A stretch of 64,000 nt of DNA, taken from Eutrophocola sp965661105. Its GTDB lineage: Bacteria; Pseudomonadota; Gammaproteobacteria; Pseudomonadales; Pseudohongiellaceae. Shown piece after piece: positions 16,600 to 24,842 of the stretch. The notes under the pieces are model-generated. The model was not told the origin of the DNA, did no database searches, and worked only from the letters and a program-made list of their open reading frames with translations. Where the stretch lies: positions 62,001 to 126,000 of the forward strand of contig CBFICR010000001.1 in the NCBI GenBank assembly GCA_965661105.1, written 5' to 3'. The position numbers and the translations under genes were made by a program. Position 1 is the first letter of the stretch. The number at the start of each line of letters is the position of its first letter.

Positions 16600-16669
16600 T
16601 ATTTTTTACTCTTTTTACTCTTTTTACTTATCCCATTTGTAGCGATCTGTATTTCAGGTAAAACCCTGA

Positions 16670-17419
16670 TCATTTTTTACCCTTGTCTTCTTCGGTTGCA
16701 TCTACCGGTGTTTCACTGAAAATTTTTCGTCCGCTGAACATCGCAGAGACAATTCCCCCGCTTTCTTTTATTTCAGTAATGACTACCGCAGCAATGTGCA
16801 AAACAATAACTGAAGCAAGTACAAAGAAATTGTATTCATGAACAGTGATAAAGGGCTGACGAAAAGCGCGCATACTTTGGTAGGCCTGGGGATCAACCAT
16901 TTCTGGCGCATAGGGAACCAATGTCTCTGGCGGCACATTGGCAGCGGCAATCCACTGTGCAATCCAGTGACCGAAAGGAGGGTAGAAGATATCCGTGCCC
17001 GCAAGCACCAGGCCGGTGACAGCCTGAACAGTCATTAGAACAAACAGAACAAAGACAGCCATGCGCCCCAGCGGATTGTGACCCAGGTAGGCTTGAGGTT
17101 TGCCCTCGATAAAAGCAATCACATAGTTACGCACTGACTGCAAAAATCCTTTTCCACCCGGCACTATGGCACTCCATCTTGAATAGCGATTACCGAAGAA
17201 CGCCCACACAAAACGCCAAAGCAGATTCAACACAAAAACATAGCCGACCAGCGTATGCGTTTCCTTTAATAAAATTTTACCGTCATTGGTGACACCGAGA
17301 GCCCCATCGTTAAGAATCACAATTCCCAGCCCCATGAGCGTAATAATGCATAGAACGTTTATCCAGTGAAACCATCGGGTGAAAGCGTCCCATACCAAAT
17401 ATGATTTAAGCCCTGTCAT
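16670..17419 (-). CDS. Cytochrome b561-family (hydrogenase-type) membrane protein
   Basis: A 249-residue protein with four to five membrane helices and haem-ligand His residues at WDAFTRWFHWINV (~20), KETHTLVGYVFVLNLLWR, TVHEYNFFVLASVIVLH and LHIAAVVITE. The arrangement matches the b-type cytochrome subunit of Ni/Fe-hydrogenase and prokaryotic cytochrome b561. The C-terminal tail is charged and cytoplasmic. The start at 17419 has GAGG nine bases upstream; an ATG at 17434 is too close to the ribosome site. No dehydrogenase partner gene is adjacent; 45 bp separate it from the upstream thioredoxin gene, so it may share that transcript. Electron partner unknown. Confidence 0.8.
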   Translation of the reverse strand: MTGLKSYLVWDAFTRWFHWINVLCIITLMGLGIVILNDGALGVTNDGKILLKETHTLVGYVFVLNLLWRFVWAFFGNRYSRWSAIVPGGKGFLQSVRNYVIAFIEGKPQAYLGHNPLGRMAVFVLFVLMTVQAVTGLVLAGTDIFYPPFGHWIAQWIAAANVPPETLVPYAPEMVDPQAYQSMRAFRQPFITVHEYNFFVLASVIVLHIAAVVITEIKESGGIVSAMFSGRKIFSETPVDATEEDKGKK

Positions 17420-17464
17420 AAAGTTCGTCCTCATTATTTTTATTTAACTTAAATTATTTACTGA

Positions 17465-17698
17465 TTATTTCAACCAGCCCTGAATTAGCTTTCTGTCAGG
17501 GATAGACCCTGAATGCATTAAAACATCGTCTATCACTACCGCTGGTGTACTCATCACACCATATTTCAGCAGAGCCTCAGGACTGGTTTCTTTCATTACA
17601 TTAACCCGAATATCAAATTCATTGGCTACCGAGCTGATCATTTCAGCCGTCTTTACGCACTTGGCACAACCACTCCCCAACACTTTAATTTCTTTCAT
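17465..17698 (-). CDS. Small thioredoxin-fold protein (TM0996/MTH895 type)
   Basis: A 77-residue minimal thioredoxin/glutaredoxin-like protein: KVLGSGCAKCVKTAEM gives the CxxC active site (CAKC), and VMSTPAVVIDD gives the cis-Pro loop. Proteins of this family are regularly encoded next to ArsP/DUF318-type permeases, as here, where the permease gene lies 14 bp upstream in the same direction. By inference it reduces disulfides or a metalloid substrate for the permease. Confidence 0.85.
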   Translation of the reverse strand: MKEIKVLGSGCAKCVKTAEMISSVANEFDIRVNVMKETSPEALLKYGVMSTPAVVIDDVLMHSGSIPDRKLIQGWLK

Positions 17699-17712
17699 TT
17701 CGCATGCCTTAT

Positions 17713-18690
17713 TCAGTTAATTGCATTTAGTGTCCATCCGACTATGGTAAAGGATGACAGCAGCAGCGTGAAAATAATTACCAGCAATTTCCAGGTCATT
17801 ACCTGCTTCAGCAGTATGAATTCCGGAAAACTTGCAGCCACCGTGCTCATACAGAATGCCAGGGTAGTACCAATCGGCAGGCCTTTGGTTATCAGACTTT
17901 CCATAACGGGTATGACACCGGTCGCATTTGAATAAAGCGGAATACCGAGAATTACCGCCAGCGGCACAGACCACCATTGGCCGCTGCCAAGGTTATTTTC
18001 TATCCAGGAAACAGGGACAAATCCATGCAACGCGGCGCCCAGGCCCACGCCGATAAAGACCCATTTCCATACTCTTTGAAGGATATCCAGCAATTCCTTT
18101 TTGGCAAATTCATGCCGCTCTTTAAACGCAAGCCTTGGTCTATCGACAGCCTGATTTGGCGTTGGCTTTACCGATTGATAGGCTTTAAGTGCAAACGGTT
18201 GTAACATTTTTTCGGCATGAATAAGATCAAGAAATATTCCACCGCAGATGCCAACCGCCATTCCAACCAGAACATAGATCAAGGTTATCTGCCAGCCCAC
18301 CAGACTGAGTAAAAGCAATACAGCCACCTCATTAATCAGGGGAGACGTCAAAAGGAATGACATGGTGATGCCAACAGGAATCCCGGCTGAGGTAAAACCC
18401 AGAAAAACCGGAATACTTGAACAGGAGCAAAAAGGTGTAATGGCCCCGAATATCGATCCCATTACATAACCAATATAACGATTTTTTGCTGCCAGGTAAT
18501 CACGAACTCTTTCAATTTTCAGCGACGCACGGATCAGCGCAATAAAATAGATCATTAGCACCAGAAGAAAAAAGATCTTGGTGGTGTCTTCTATAAAAAA
18601 ATGGACAGAATCGCCCAGCTTTGTGCCAGGCAGAAGACCAAAGAGTGTGTAAGCAAAAAAGTCTGCCAGTGTTGTGAAAATACTCAGCAT
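17713..18690 (-). CDS. ArsP/DUF318-type permease
   Basis: A 325-residue membrane protein with about eight helices. The conserved block GAITPFCSCSSIPVFLGFTS with the C-x-C pair and the later block SPLINEVAVLLLL identify the ArsP_1 (PF03773) permease family, whose characterised members export methylated or aromatic arsenicals; other members have unknown substrates. The central loop (~165-215) is basic and cytoplasmic. It is co-transcribed with the CxxC thioredoxin-like gene. No arsR, arsM or arsC is in view, so an arsenic role is plausible but not shown. Confidence 0.8.
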   Translation of the reverse strand: MLSIFTTLADFFAYTLFGLLPGTKLGDSVHFFIEDTTKIFFLLVLMIYFIALIRASLKIERVRDYLAAKNRYIGYVMGSIFGAITPFCSCSSIPVFLGFTSAGIPVGITMSFLLTSPLINEVAVLLLLSLVGWQITLIYVLVGMAVGICGGIFLDLIHAEKMLQPFALKAYQSVKPTPNQAVDRPRLAFKERHEFAKKELLDILQRVWKWVFIGVGLGAALHGFVPVSWIENNLGSGQWWSVPLAVILGIPLYSNATGVIPVMESLITKGLPIGTTLAFCMSTVAASFPEFILLKQVMTWKLLVIIFTLLLSSFTIVGWTLNAIN

Positions 18691-19077
18691 GTCGTTTTAT
18701 TAGTCAATTTTCTTGCTCTCATTTAATAAGTCGAATAAGTACATTAATCCTGTGGATCATCAACCAACTGTACAGCATGCCCTTCAATGCTGACAGCAAC
18801 TTCATCCAGGGTAAAAGCACCACAGCCAGGATCTGCAGTGACTTCAACCTGTTCTATGTAAATTTCATAAACCGCTGAAAATAATAATGTTCTTTGGCGA
18901 AATTATCCCAAACACGCAACAGACAGGGCTTGATGGTAAGCTGTGTCAAAACCTACAAATACCCAAGCGCCTGGTAGCCAGGCATTATTTTCAAATTAAT
19001 TCATGGCACTTTACAACACCTTCTTACGCAGCCATCCTCTTGAGCTTATGCTCAGAAATCTGAAACAGGAGAACGAC
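18691..19077. other. Intergenic region with a possible gene remnant
   Basis: The 387 bp between the permease and DUF302 genes contain a minus-strand open stretch of 52 codons (18744-18902) ending in a TAA. Its translation looks protein-like (CGAFTLDEVAVSIEGHAVQL), but it has no ATG, GTG or TTG start. A short ATG frame just upstream (ATGAAATTTACATAG) is in another phase, consistent with a frameshifted or decayed small gene. No terminator or operator is clear. An ATT start cannot be excluded. Confidence 0.3.
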
Positions 19078-19575
19078 ATGAATGACACGGGTACAAAAAG
19101 CAGGGGCAGGCTTGGCGCTCTTTTTTCCCATCTGAGAACCACTTTCCTGACATGCATATTGTTTTCTCCAGGTCTGCTTTTCGCGGCTGAAGGCCTGGTG
19201 ACCCACACCAGTAATTCAAGTGTTGAAGACACCATGAACAAACTGGAGGAAGAGCTTGGCAACAGGGGTATGCGGGTGTTCACCAGAATAGATCATGCGG
19301 CTGGTGCAAATTCTGTGGATATGGATCTGAGGCCAACTGAACTACTGCTGTTTGGCAACCCAAGAGGCGGCACCCCCTTCATGCAGTGCAATCAGAGCGT
19401 GGCCATTGATTTACCCATGAAGCTATTGGTCTGGCAGGACCAGTCGGGACAGGTACTGGTCGGCTACAACGATATAGCCTATCTTGCCAGGCGTCATGAA
19501 ATCGAAGACTGTCCGGTGGTTCCCAACCTGAGCAAAGCGCTGGCAGATATTATTGCGAGTGCCCTGGGGGAATAG
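19078..19575 (+). CDS. DUF302 domain secreted protein
   Basis: A 165-residue protein. ATG 19078 has AGGAG upstream and gives an N-terminal signal (TFLTCILFSPGLLFAAEG). The rest is one DUF302 domain: EDTMNKLEEELGNRGMRVFT, RIDHAAGA, RPTELLLFGNPRGGTPFMQC, LPMKLLVWQDQSGQVLVGYN. DUF302 proteins are small periplasmic or cytoplasmic domains of unknown biochemical function, often induced under anaerobic or metal stress. It stands alone, 146 bp before the Bax-like gene. The in-frame start at 19003 would put 25 residues before the signal and is not used. Confidence 0.85.
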   Translation: MNDTGTKSRGRLGALFSHLRTTFLTCILFSPGLLFAAEGLVTHTSNSSVEDTMNKLEEELGNRGMRVFTRIDHAAGANSVDMDLRPTELLLFGNPRGGTPFMQCNQSVAIDLPMKLLVWQDQSGQVLVGYNDIAYLARRHEIEDCPVVPNLSKALADIIASALGE

Positions 19576-19721
19576 GGAGGAGGAATATACATTTTCCGTC
19601 CGTTCACGACACTCCTTTTTATAGATTGAGCTTAAAACCCTGTTCAAAACACGGTTAAATGAAAGATGACTGATGTTTTAGTATTATCAGTGTTGATTGA
19701 TATTCAATACAGGAGTCAATA

Positions 19722-20513
19722 ATGAACCTCTCAACAGTGTACAAGCGCAATATCGCTGGTTTCAGAGCCGGTTGGCGCAGGTACGCTATCCTTGGCGCCA
19801 TTCTGATTGCCACCCTCATGGCGATCAAAACTTCTTATGGCATCCTGCAGCGCCAGCCCCCCGATTTCAGTGCACTGGAAGCCGGAGAGCAACGCAAGTC
19901 CGCTTTTTTTGAGTTCCTGCTACCCAGAATCAATGAACGCAACAGTGAGATACTGGGCACCAGACGCGAGCTTCAGTCTATGCGTGATACGGCCGATTCA
20001 TTGTCATACTGGCAACTCAGAAAAATCAATAAAATTGCCAGCCGTTACGAGGTCGATGCTTTTGATGAAGGCGAACCGTCAGACTGGGATCTGTTGTTGC
20101 GTCGTGTTGATGTGGTACCGCCTTCCCTGGCGCTGGCTCAGGCCGCCAATGAAAGTGCCTGGGGCACCTCGCGGTTTGCCCGCGAAGGCAGAAACTATTT
20201 TGGCCACTGGTGCTATCAGGAAGGTTGTGGCATCGTTCCGCGCCAACGTCCCGAGCAAGCCAGCTATGAGGTAGCAGACTTTGTCTCGGCACAGGAATCA
20301 GTGGACCGTTATATACATAACCTCAATTATAATCCTGCCTATAAGGAACTCAGGCTGATCAGGGAAGATCTGCGCGATGATGACGAGGCGGTTTCCGGCC
20401 AGGCGCTTGCCCAGGGCCTGCAGAGATATTCCGAGCGGGGCCAGCAGTATGTAAAAATGATCCAGGACATTATCAAATTCAACGACCTGGAAAATCTTGA
20501 CCCGCAGGTTTGA
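19722..20513 (+). CDS. Bax-like glucosaminidase-family protein
   Basis: A 263-residue protein with one N-terminal membrane helix (~18-36, YAILGAILIATLMAIKTSYG) and a periplasmic glucosaminidase-type domain (~110-245). The hallmark is ALAQAANESAWGTSRFA with the catalytic-position Glu, then NYFGHWCY and the helix SAQESVDRYIHNLN, as in E. coli Bax and related peptidoglycan hydrolases. AGGAG lies six bases before the ATG. A preceding hydrophilic segment (RELQSMRDTADSL) probably forms a coiled spacer from the membrane. It stands 123 bp upstream of the amidoligase operon, in the same direction, and may share a cell-wall theme with it. Confidence 0.8.
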   Translation: MNLSTVYKRNIAGFRAGWRRYAILGAILIATLMAIKTSYGILQRQPPDFSALEAGEQRKSAFFEFLLPRINERNSEILGTRRELQSMRDTADSLSYWQLRKINKIASRYEVDAFDEGEPSDWDLLLRRVDVVPPSLALAQAANESAWGTSRFAREGRNYFGHWCYQEGCGIVPRQRPEQASYEVADFVSAQESVDRYIHNLNYNPAYKELRLIREDLRDDDEAVSGQALAQGLQRYSERGQQYVKMIQDIIKFNDLENLDPQV

Positions 20514-20635
20514 TAGCCGCCAGGGAATAAGTTTTCGCTTTGCCCGGAGCGCTCTGGGAACTAATCCTTCTACCGCATCAGTTTTGACGGGTTTAGCGCC
20601 TGAATTATGCCATAACGATTTAAAGGGAGAGACAG

Positions 20636-21646
20636 GTGACAATATTTCAACTTCCGCCTCACTCGCAAAACCAGGAAGACAAGATCAGGAAGGTAGGTTT
20701 TGAGCTTGAGTATGCGGGCGTTGATCTGGCCACCGGTGTTGCCATGCTGGAAACCCTGCTGGATACCGACGCGGAGTCTGAAGGCGCGTTTCGTTTTCTG
20801 CTACCCTGGCAAGGCGAGGGAAAATTCAAGCTGGAGGTGGATGCGGCCCTGCTTAGCGAAGGAACCTATAAAGATTATCTGGCAGCCGTTGGCATTGAAA
20901 CCCGAAACCTGAATCTGGAACGGAAAATCGATGATATCGTCGAAAGCCTGGCCAGCGTCCTTGTACCCTGCGAAATCGTCACCCCTCCTCTGCCCATGAA
21001 TGATATGGCGGTGATTGATCAGATTGCCACCGGCCTGCGAAAACGCCAGGCCCGCGGCACCGGCAAGTCCCTGCTCTATGCCTTCGGACTGCACATTAAT
21101 CCCGAGGTTGCCAGTTTCGACCCGGGTTACCTGCTCAGACATATACAGGCTTTTATCATTCTCTATAGCTGGATCTGCCGGGACAGCAAGGTGGATTTTA
21201 CGCGCAAGCTGTCCACCTATATCAAACTCTATCCTGCCAATTACATTGAACGCATTTTATCCGCCGCTTACAGCCCCGACATCGACAATCTTATTGATGA
21301 CTATATGGACGATGTTGGCAGCCGCAATCATGCCCTGGACATGCTGCCATTATTTGCGCACATGGATGAGAAAAGGGTCATGGCAAAAGCCAGGGAGCCT
21401 GACCTGATCAAGCCCCGCCCAGCCTTTCATTACCGATTGGCCAATTCGCGCGTTGACCAGCCAGGATGGAATGTCGCCGGTGAGTGGATGTATTGGGTCG
21501 AAGTGGAAAGACTGGCTCATAATGAAGAGGCACTGCAAGGCCTGTGTCAGGATTATCTGGCTAAAAACCCGGCCTCGGTGTTTCGTTCCGACGCCGCCTG
21601 GGCTGCTCACGTGGCAGACATTCTGCAACTGGAATATCAGCAGTGA
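20636..21646 (+). CDS. Amidoligase family protein
   Basis: A 336-residue protein starting with GTG at 20636, with AAGGGAGAGA just upstream. Near the N-terminus VGFELEYAGVD is the metal/nucleotide-binding GFE-E motif of the glutamine-synthetase-like amidoligases (PF12224). Later blocks include SLLYAFGLHINPEV, RPAFHYRLANSRV and GEWMYWVEVERLA. Amidoligases of this class form amide bonds between carboxylates and amines or peptides and are predicted to build peptide tags or cell-wall modifications. The stop overlaps the start of the amidotransferase gene (GTGA), and the pairing amidoligase plus class I glutamine amidotransferase is a known genomic theme for this family. Confidence 0.85.
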   Translation: MTIFQLPPHSQNQEDKIRKVGFELEYAGVDLATGVAMLETLLDTDAESEGAFRFLLPWQGEGKFKLEVDAALLSEGTYKDYLAAVGIETRNLNLERKIDDIVESLASVLVPCEIVTPPLPMNDMAVIDQIATGLRKRQARGTGKSLLYAFGLHINPEVASFDPGYLLRHIQAFIILYSWICRDSKVDFTRKLSTYIKLYPANYIERILSAAYSPDIDNLIDDYMDDVGSRNHALDMLPLFAHMDEKRVMAKAREPDLIKPRPAFHYRLANSRVDQPGWNVAGEWMYWVEVERLAHNEEALQGLCQDYLAKNPASVFRSDAAWAAHVADILQLEYQQ

Positions 21647-22428
21647 AACGACCTGTCATTGGTATCAGTGGTCCGGATCGTGGCGGTTATGCTGCCTGGT
21701 GGTTTGCCGCGCTGGGGGTGAGGCTCCAGGGTGGACGAGCCTTGCGTATTACACCGCGACGTGGCTTCAATCTTGCTCAACTGGACGCAATCATCATCGG
21801 CGGCGGCGCAGATATTGAGCCGGAACAAAAGAAAGGCGAGCTGCGCCACGTCAGGGAAGCGGTTCATCAGACTCGGGAGTCTTCCTGGCTGAAGTGGATT
21901 CTGTACCCGCTGATCTTCCTGGTCCGGCGTCTGTTCAGTATCAAGAAACCGGGCATTTTCGACCGCCAGCGTGACGAGATGGAATATGATCTGGCACGCA
22001 AGGCGCTCGACGCCGGACTACCTGTTCTCGGGATCTGCCGGGGTGCGCAGTTGCTCAACCTGGTCACCGGTGGAACGCTGCATAATGAAATACTGGAGTT
22101 TTACGAGGAAGCCCCACTGCCGCGCAGTATATTTCCTGTGAAAGAGGTTCGTGTCGAAGAAGGCAGCAAGCTCGCTCGCATATTGCGCTTCACGACCTGT
22201 CGGGTGAATTCCCTGCACCACCAGGCGGTGGATAGCATCGGTGAAAGCATAGAGATTACTGCACGGGAAGATAATGGCCTGGTCCAGGCTATCGAATCAA
22301 CAGCTCATGAATTTCTTATCGGTGTGCAATGGCATCCGGAATACCTGCCCATGGAACCAGCCCAGCGACGGCTGTTCCGCGCCATTGTGGATGCCGCTGA
22401 ACTGAAAAAAAACGGCGCCAGATCATGA
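21643..22428 (+). CDS. Class I glutamine amidotransferase (gamma-Glu-GABA hydrolase-like)
   Basis: A 261-residue GATase of the PuuD/PF07722 type. The triad is visible: nucleophile Cys in VLGICRGAQLLNL (~127), and His-x-Glu in GVQWHPEYLP (~229-231). The Gly-rich IIIGGGADIEP and SLHHQAVD are also family blocks. An unusual insert at ~65-100 contains a hydrophobic/amphipathic stretch (WLKWILYPLIFLVRRLF) that could seat the enzyme on the membrane, fitting the membrane protein encoded next. It is translationally coupled on both sides (GTGA and ATGA). Likely role: hydrolysing or transferring the gamma-glutamyl/amide product linked by the amidoligase. Confidence 0.85.
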   Translation: MKRPVIGISGPDRGGYAAWWFAALGVRLQGGRALRITPRRGFNLAQLDAIIIGGGADIEPEQKKGELRHVREAVHQTRESSWLKWILYPLIFLVRRLFSIKKPGIFDRQRDEMEYDLARKALDAGLPVLGICRGAQLLNLVTGGTLHNEILEFYEEAPLPRSIFPVKEVRVEEGSKLARILRFTTCRVNSLHHQAVDSIGESIEITAREDNGLVQAIESTAHEFLIGVQWHPEYLPMEPAQRRLFRAIVDAAELKKNGARS

Positions 22429-22847
22429 CCCCCTACCTGACGCTGTTTGCAGTATCATTCCTGGCGGCCACCATTCTGCCGGCCTACTCAGAGGTGCTAT
22501 TTGCGAGCCTGCTCGCAGCCGGGCACGATCCCTGGGCCCTGTTTGCCTGGGCCACCTTTGGCAATACTCTGGGGGCTTGCGTGAACTGGGCGCTTGGCCG
22601 CTACCTGCTGCACTTCCAGGACCGCAAATGGTTCCCTTTCAAGCCCGACCGTCTGGGCAAGGCGCAACACTGGTTTCAAAAATACGGGGTATGGAGCCTG
22701 CTGATGGCCTGGGCACCGATTGGCGGTGATGCACTGACCTTTATCGCCGGCATCATGCGCGTGCCCTTTCCGCTTTTTGTACTGTTAACCGGCCTGGGCA
22801 AAGGCGCACGTTATGCAATTTTGCTGGGGCTCGTTCAACTGTTTTGA
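22425..22847 (+). CDS. YqaA-family membrane protein
   Basis: A 140-residue protein of the YqaA/DedA-related SNARE-associated group: LPAYSEVLFASLLAAGHDPW, FGNTLGACVNWALGRYL, then a hydrophilic loop and the typical GVWSLLMAWAPIGGDALTFI, followed by a last helix. DedA-type proteins are implicated in lipid carrier transport and envelope homeostasis; the YqaA role is not established. It is the third gene of the amidoligase operon (ATGA overlap) and suggests the amidoligase product is membrane or envelope linked. Confidence 0.85.
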   Translation: MTPYLTLFAVSFLAATILPAYSEVLFASLLAAGHDPWALFAWATFGNTLGACVNWALGRYLLHFQDRKWFPFKPDRLGKAQHWFQKYGVWSLLMAWAPIGGDALTFIAGIMRVPFPLFVLLTGLGKGARYAILLGLVQLF

Positions 22848-22902
22848 TCCGTTTTTGAATTATCTGTATCGAGGAAAAGCCCGTAAAACTAACCCTCACA
22901 AA

Positions 22903-22928
22903 AAAGACCGGAATTAATCCCGGCCTTT
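22903..22928. terminator. Bidirectional terminator between YqaA and MetE-like genes
   Basis: The hairpin is AAAGACCGG (22903-22911) with CCGGCCTTT (22920-22928) and one internal mismatch. A-rich sequence on the left and a T-rich tail on the right (CTCGTTTTTATTTT) follow. It sits between convergent stops. Confidence 0.75.
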
Positions 22929-22962
22929 CTCGTTTTTATTTTATGAGGTGACAAAAATCGCT

Positions 22963-24111
22963 CTAGGAGTTTTTCGCCTGCTTGACGCTGTCGCCCCAAA
23001 ATTCCTGTGCTATGTCGACAACCAACATCAGTTTTTTATACTGATTTTTCATGCTGATATCGTTGCCAGCTTCTGTGCTTGAAAAACCGCACTGAGGGCT
23101 GAGACAGCACTGGTTAAGATCAATGTATTCGCCAGCCTCCTTGATACGCGCAAGGATGGGTTCGGCGCTTTCAAGTTTTGACACTTTACTACTCACCAGG
23201 CCCAGCACAACGGTTTTGTGTTTCGGGACAAAACGCAGTGGGCTAAAGCCACCGGAGCGTTCATCATCATATTCCAGAAAGAAAGTATCCACTCCTGTCT
23301 CATTGAACATCACATCGGCAACAGGTTCATAGCCGCCTTCCGCTGCCCAGGCACTTTTATGATTGCCGCGGCAAAGATGGATGGCAGTGGTCATGTCTTC
23401 CGGCGCGTCCTTCAGACATTCGGTAATCAGCCTGGCATAAACGCCTGGCAGTTTATCGGGGTCTTCGCCGAGGCCTTTCACGCGTTCACGGTGTTCCGGG
23501 TCACACAGATAGGCCAGGTTGGTATCGTCCAATTGCAGATAACGACATCCCGCTTCATATAAGTCAGCAATTTCCTGCTGATAAATGTGAGCGAGGTCGG
23601 CAAAGAAAATATCCATATCAGGATAGGCTTTTTGGTCAATACCGTCACGACCGCCACGAAAATGCAGCATGCTGGGTGAAGGTATACAGATTTTTGGTGT
23701 GTTACCCCTGGACACAACAGATTTCAGAAATTTAAAATCTTCCAGAGCGACGCCGTTGTCCGGCCTGCCAAGTTTGCCAGTAACGTTGAGTACCGGAGGT
23801 ACCAGTGAAACATCCCTGCCTTCTTCTGCACGAAACTTGATTTCATATTCACCGTGAGAAGCTTCCACACCTTCCAGCTTTTCCAGAAAATCCACGTGGA
23901 AAAATTTTCGTCGTTGTTCACCGTCGGTTATGCTCTTCAGGCCTGCTTTTTCCTGCAGGTTGACGACTTTGACAATACTCTCATTTTCAATTTGTTTCAG
24001 TTCATCGGCGCTGAGTTTTCCAGCCTCGAACTTGATTCTGGCTTCCTTGAGTTCAGGTATACGTAACAGACTGCCTACATGATCCGCTCTGAATGGAGGA
24101 TTGAGTTTCAT
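22963..24111 (-). CDS. Cobalamin-independent methionine synthase (MetE) C-terminal-domain-like protein
   Basis: A 382-residue protein covering only the catalytic barrel of MetE, as in the YxjG-type family. RADHVGSLLRIPEL is the N-terminal block of this group. Candidate zinc ligands are present: IHLCRGNH (His and Cys) and the late Cys in CLSPQCGFSS. An active-site Asp lies in LQLDDTNLAYL. Stand-alone MetE-like proteins use other methyl donors than full MetE or act on other thiols; the substrate here is unknown. It is a monocistronic gene, with a long AT-rich region upstream and a terminator shared with the convergent YqaA gene. No SAM or cobalamin riboswitch pattern was seen upstream. Confidence 0.85.
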   Translation of the reverse strand: MKLNPPFRADHVGSLLRIPELKEARIKFEAGKLSADELKQIENESIVKVVNLQEKAGLKSITDGEQRRKFFHVDFLEKLEGVEASHGEYEIKFRAEEGRDVSLVPPVLNVTGKLGRPDNGVALEDFKFLKSVVSRGNTPKICIPSPSMLHFRGGRDGIDQKAYPDMDIFFADLAHIYQQEIADLYEAGCRYLQLDDTNLAYLCDPEHRERVKGLGEDPDKLPGVYARLITECLKDAPEDMTTAIHLCRGNHKSAWAAEGGYEPVADVMFNETGVDTFFLEYDDERSGGFSPLRFVPKHKTVVLGLVSSKVSKLESAEPILARIKEAGEYIDLNQCCLSPQCGFSSTEAGNDISMKNQYKKLMLVVDIAQEFWGDSVKQAKNS

Positions 24112-24842
24112 AATTAACCTTTATTTTTGAAAAAATGAATTAACACAGCCGTGCCAACAGGCCGACTGCTTCGATTTCATAGTGATTGTTTTTTAACGTC
24201 TATGCTGATGACGTTCAGCGTTATCGGGTCTGCTTATTTCGATCAATTATGATCAGCAATGAACAGCACCTTGCTGGTAACTGGCTGAAACAATGTTATT
24301 AACGTTATTCACCAGGGTGGATTGAATAACACAGAACAATTTATTGTTAACTGTTAATACTTTTTTCTGCCAGATTTTTGAGTGTCGAAAAGAGCTGCTT
24401 AACGCTTTTTTCTGATCGACTGAATTCTATTGATTACTAACATCAACAGAATTAACAAAGCCATTGTACGCAATCTGAAAAAAAATCTCTAATCTGGTTC
24501 TTTGACTGACATAAAAAAGCTGGCAAAGGAATTGATACAGGGCTTTGACTGCCCATTAATGCCATATAAAAAAGACAGCCAACAGAAAAAAGCACAATAA
24601 ATTATGTCGATAATTTAAGGCAAACATACAAGAGGCAAATCTTTCATAGAAACAACGCAAGGCTGGACGCTCTCTTTTTGAGCGTTTATTCTTCCTTAAT
24701 CAAAGCGAATGCTGCCAATCAGATTATCAATACTTCATACTTTCCCGGAGTTTATGGGGAAGAGCCAAAACAGATTTGTTGGTTAGGTTGTAGCGACATT
24801 GTTTCCATCTGCACACTATTGAAAAGAGGTAATATTTCATCA
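24112..24842. other. 731-bp AT-rich non-coding region
   Basis: This region separates divergent MetE-like and CNNM genes. Both promoters must lie here. A small hairpin ACGCTC/GAGCGT followed by TTATTCTT (24667-24694) resembles a weak terminator on the plus strand, so a short plus-strand transcript upstream of the CNNM gene is possible. The in-frame upstream ATG at 24678 is an extension without coding character. No tRNA or known riboswitch was recognised. Confidence 0.5.

Noticed and set aside
24112..24300. Possible SAM or cobalamin riboswitch upstream of the MetE-like gene.
   Set aside because: No conserved helix set or box for either class could be recognised in the AT-rich sequence.
24678..24842. 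Upstream in-frame start that would add 55 residues to the CNNM protein.
   Set aside because: The added residues are not conserved in type, precede a natural membrane helix start, and overlap the small hairpin; the ATG at 24843 is better.
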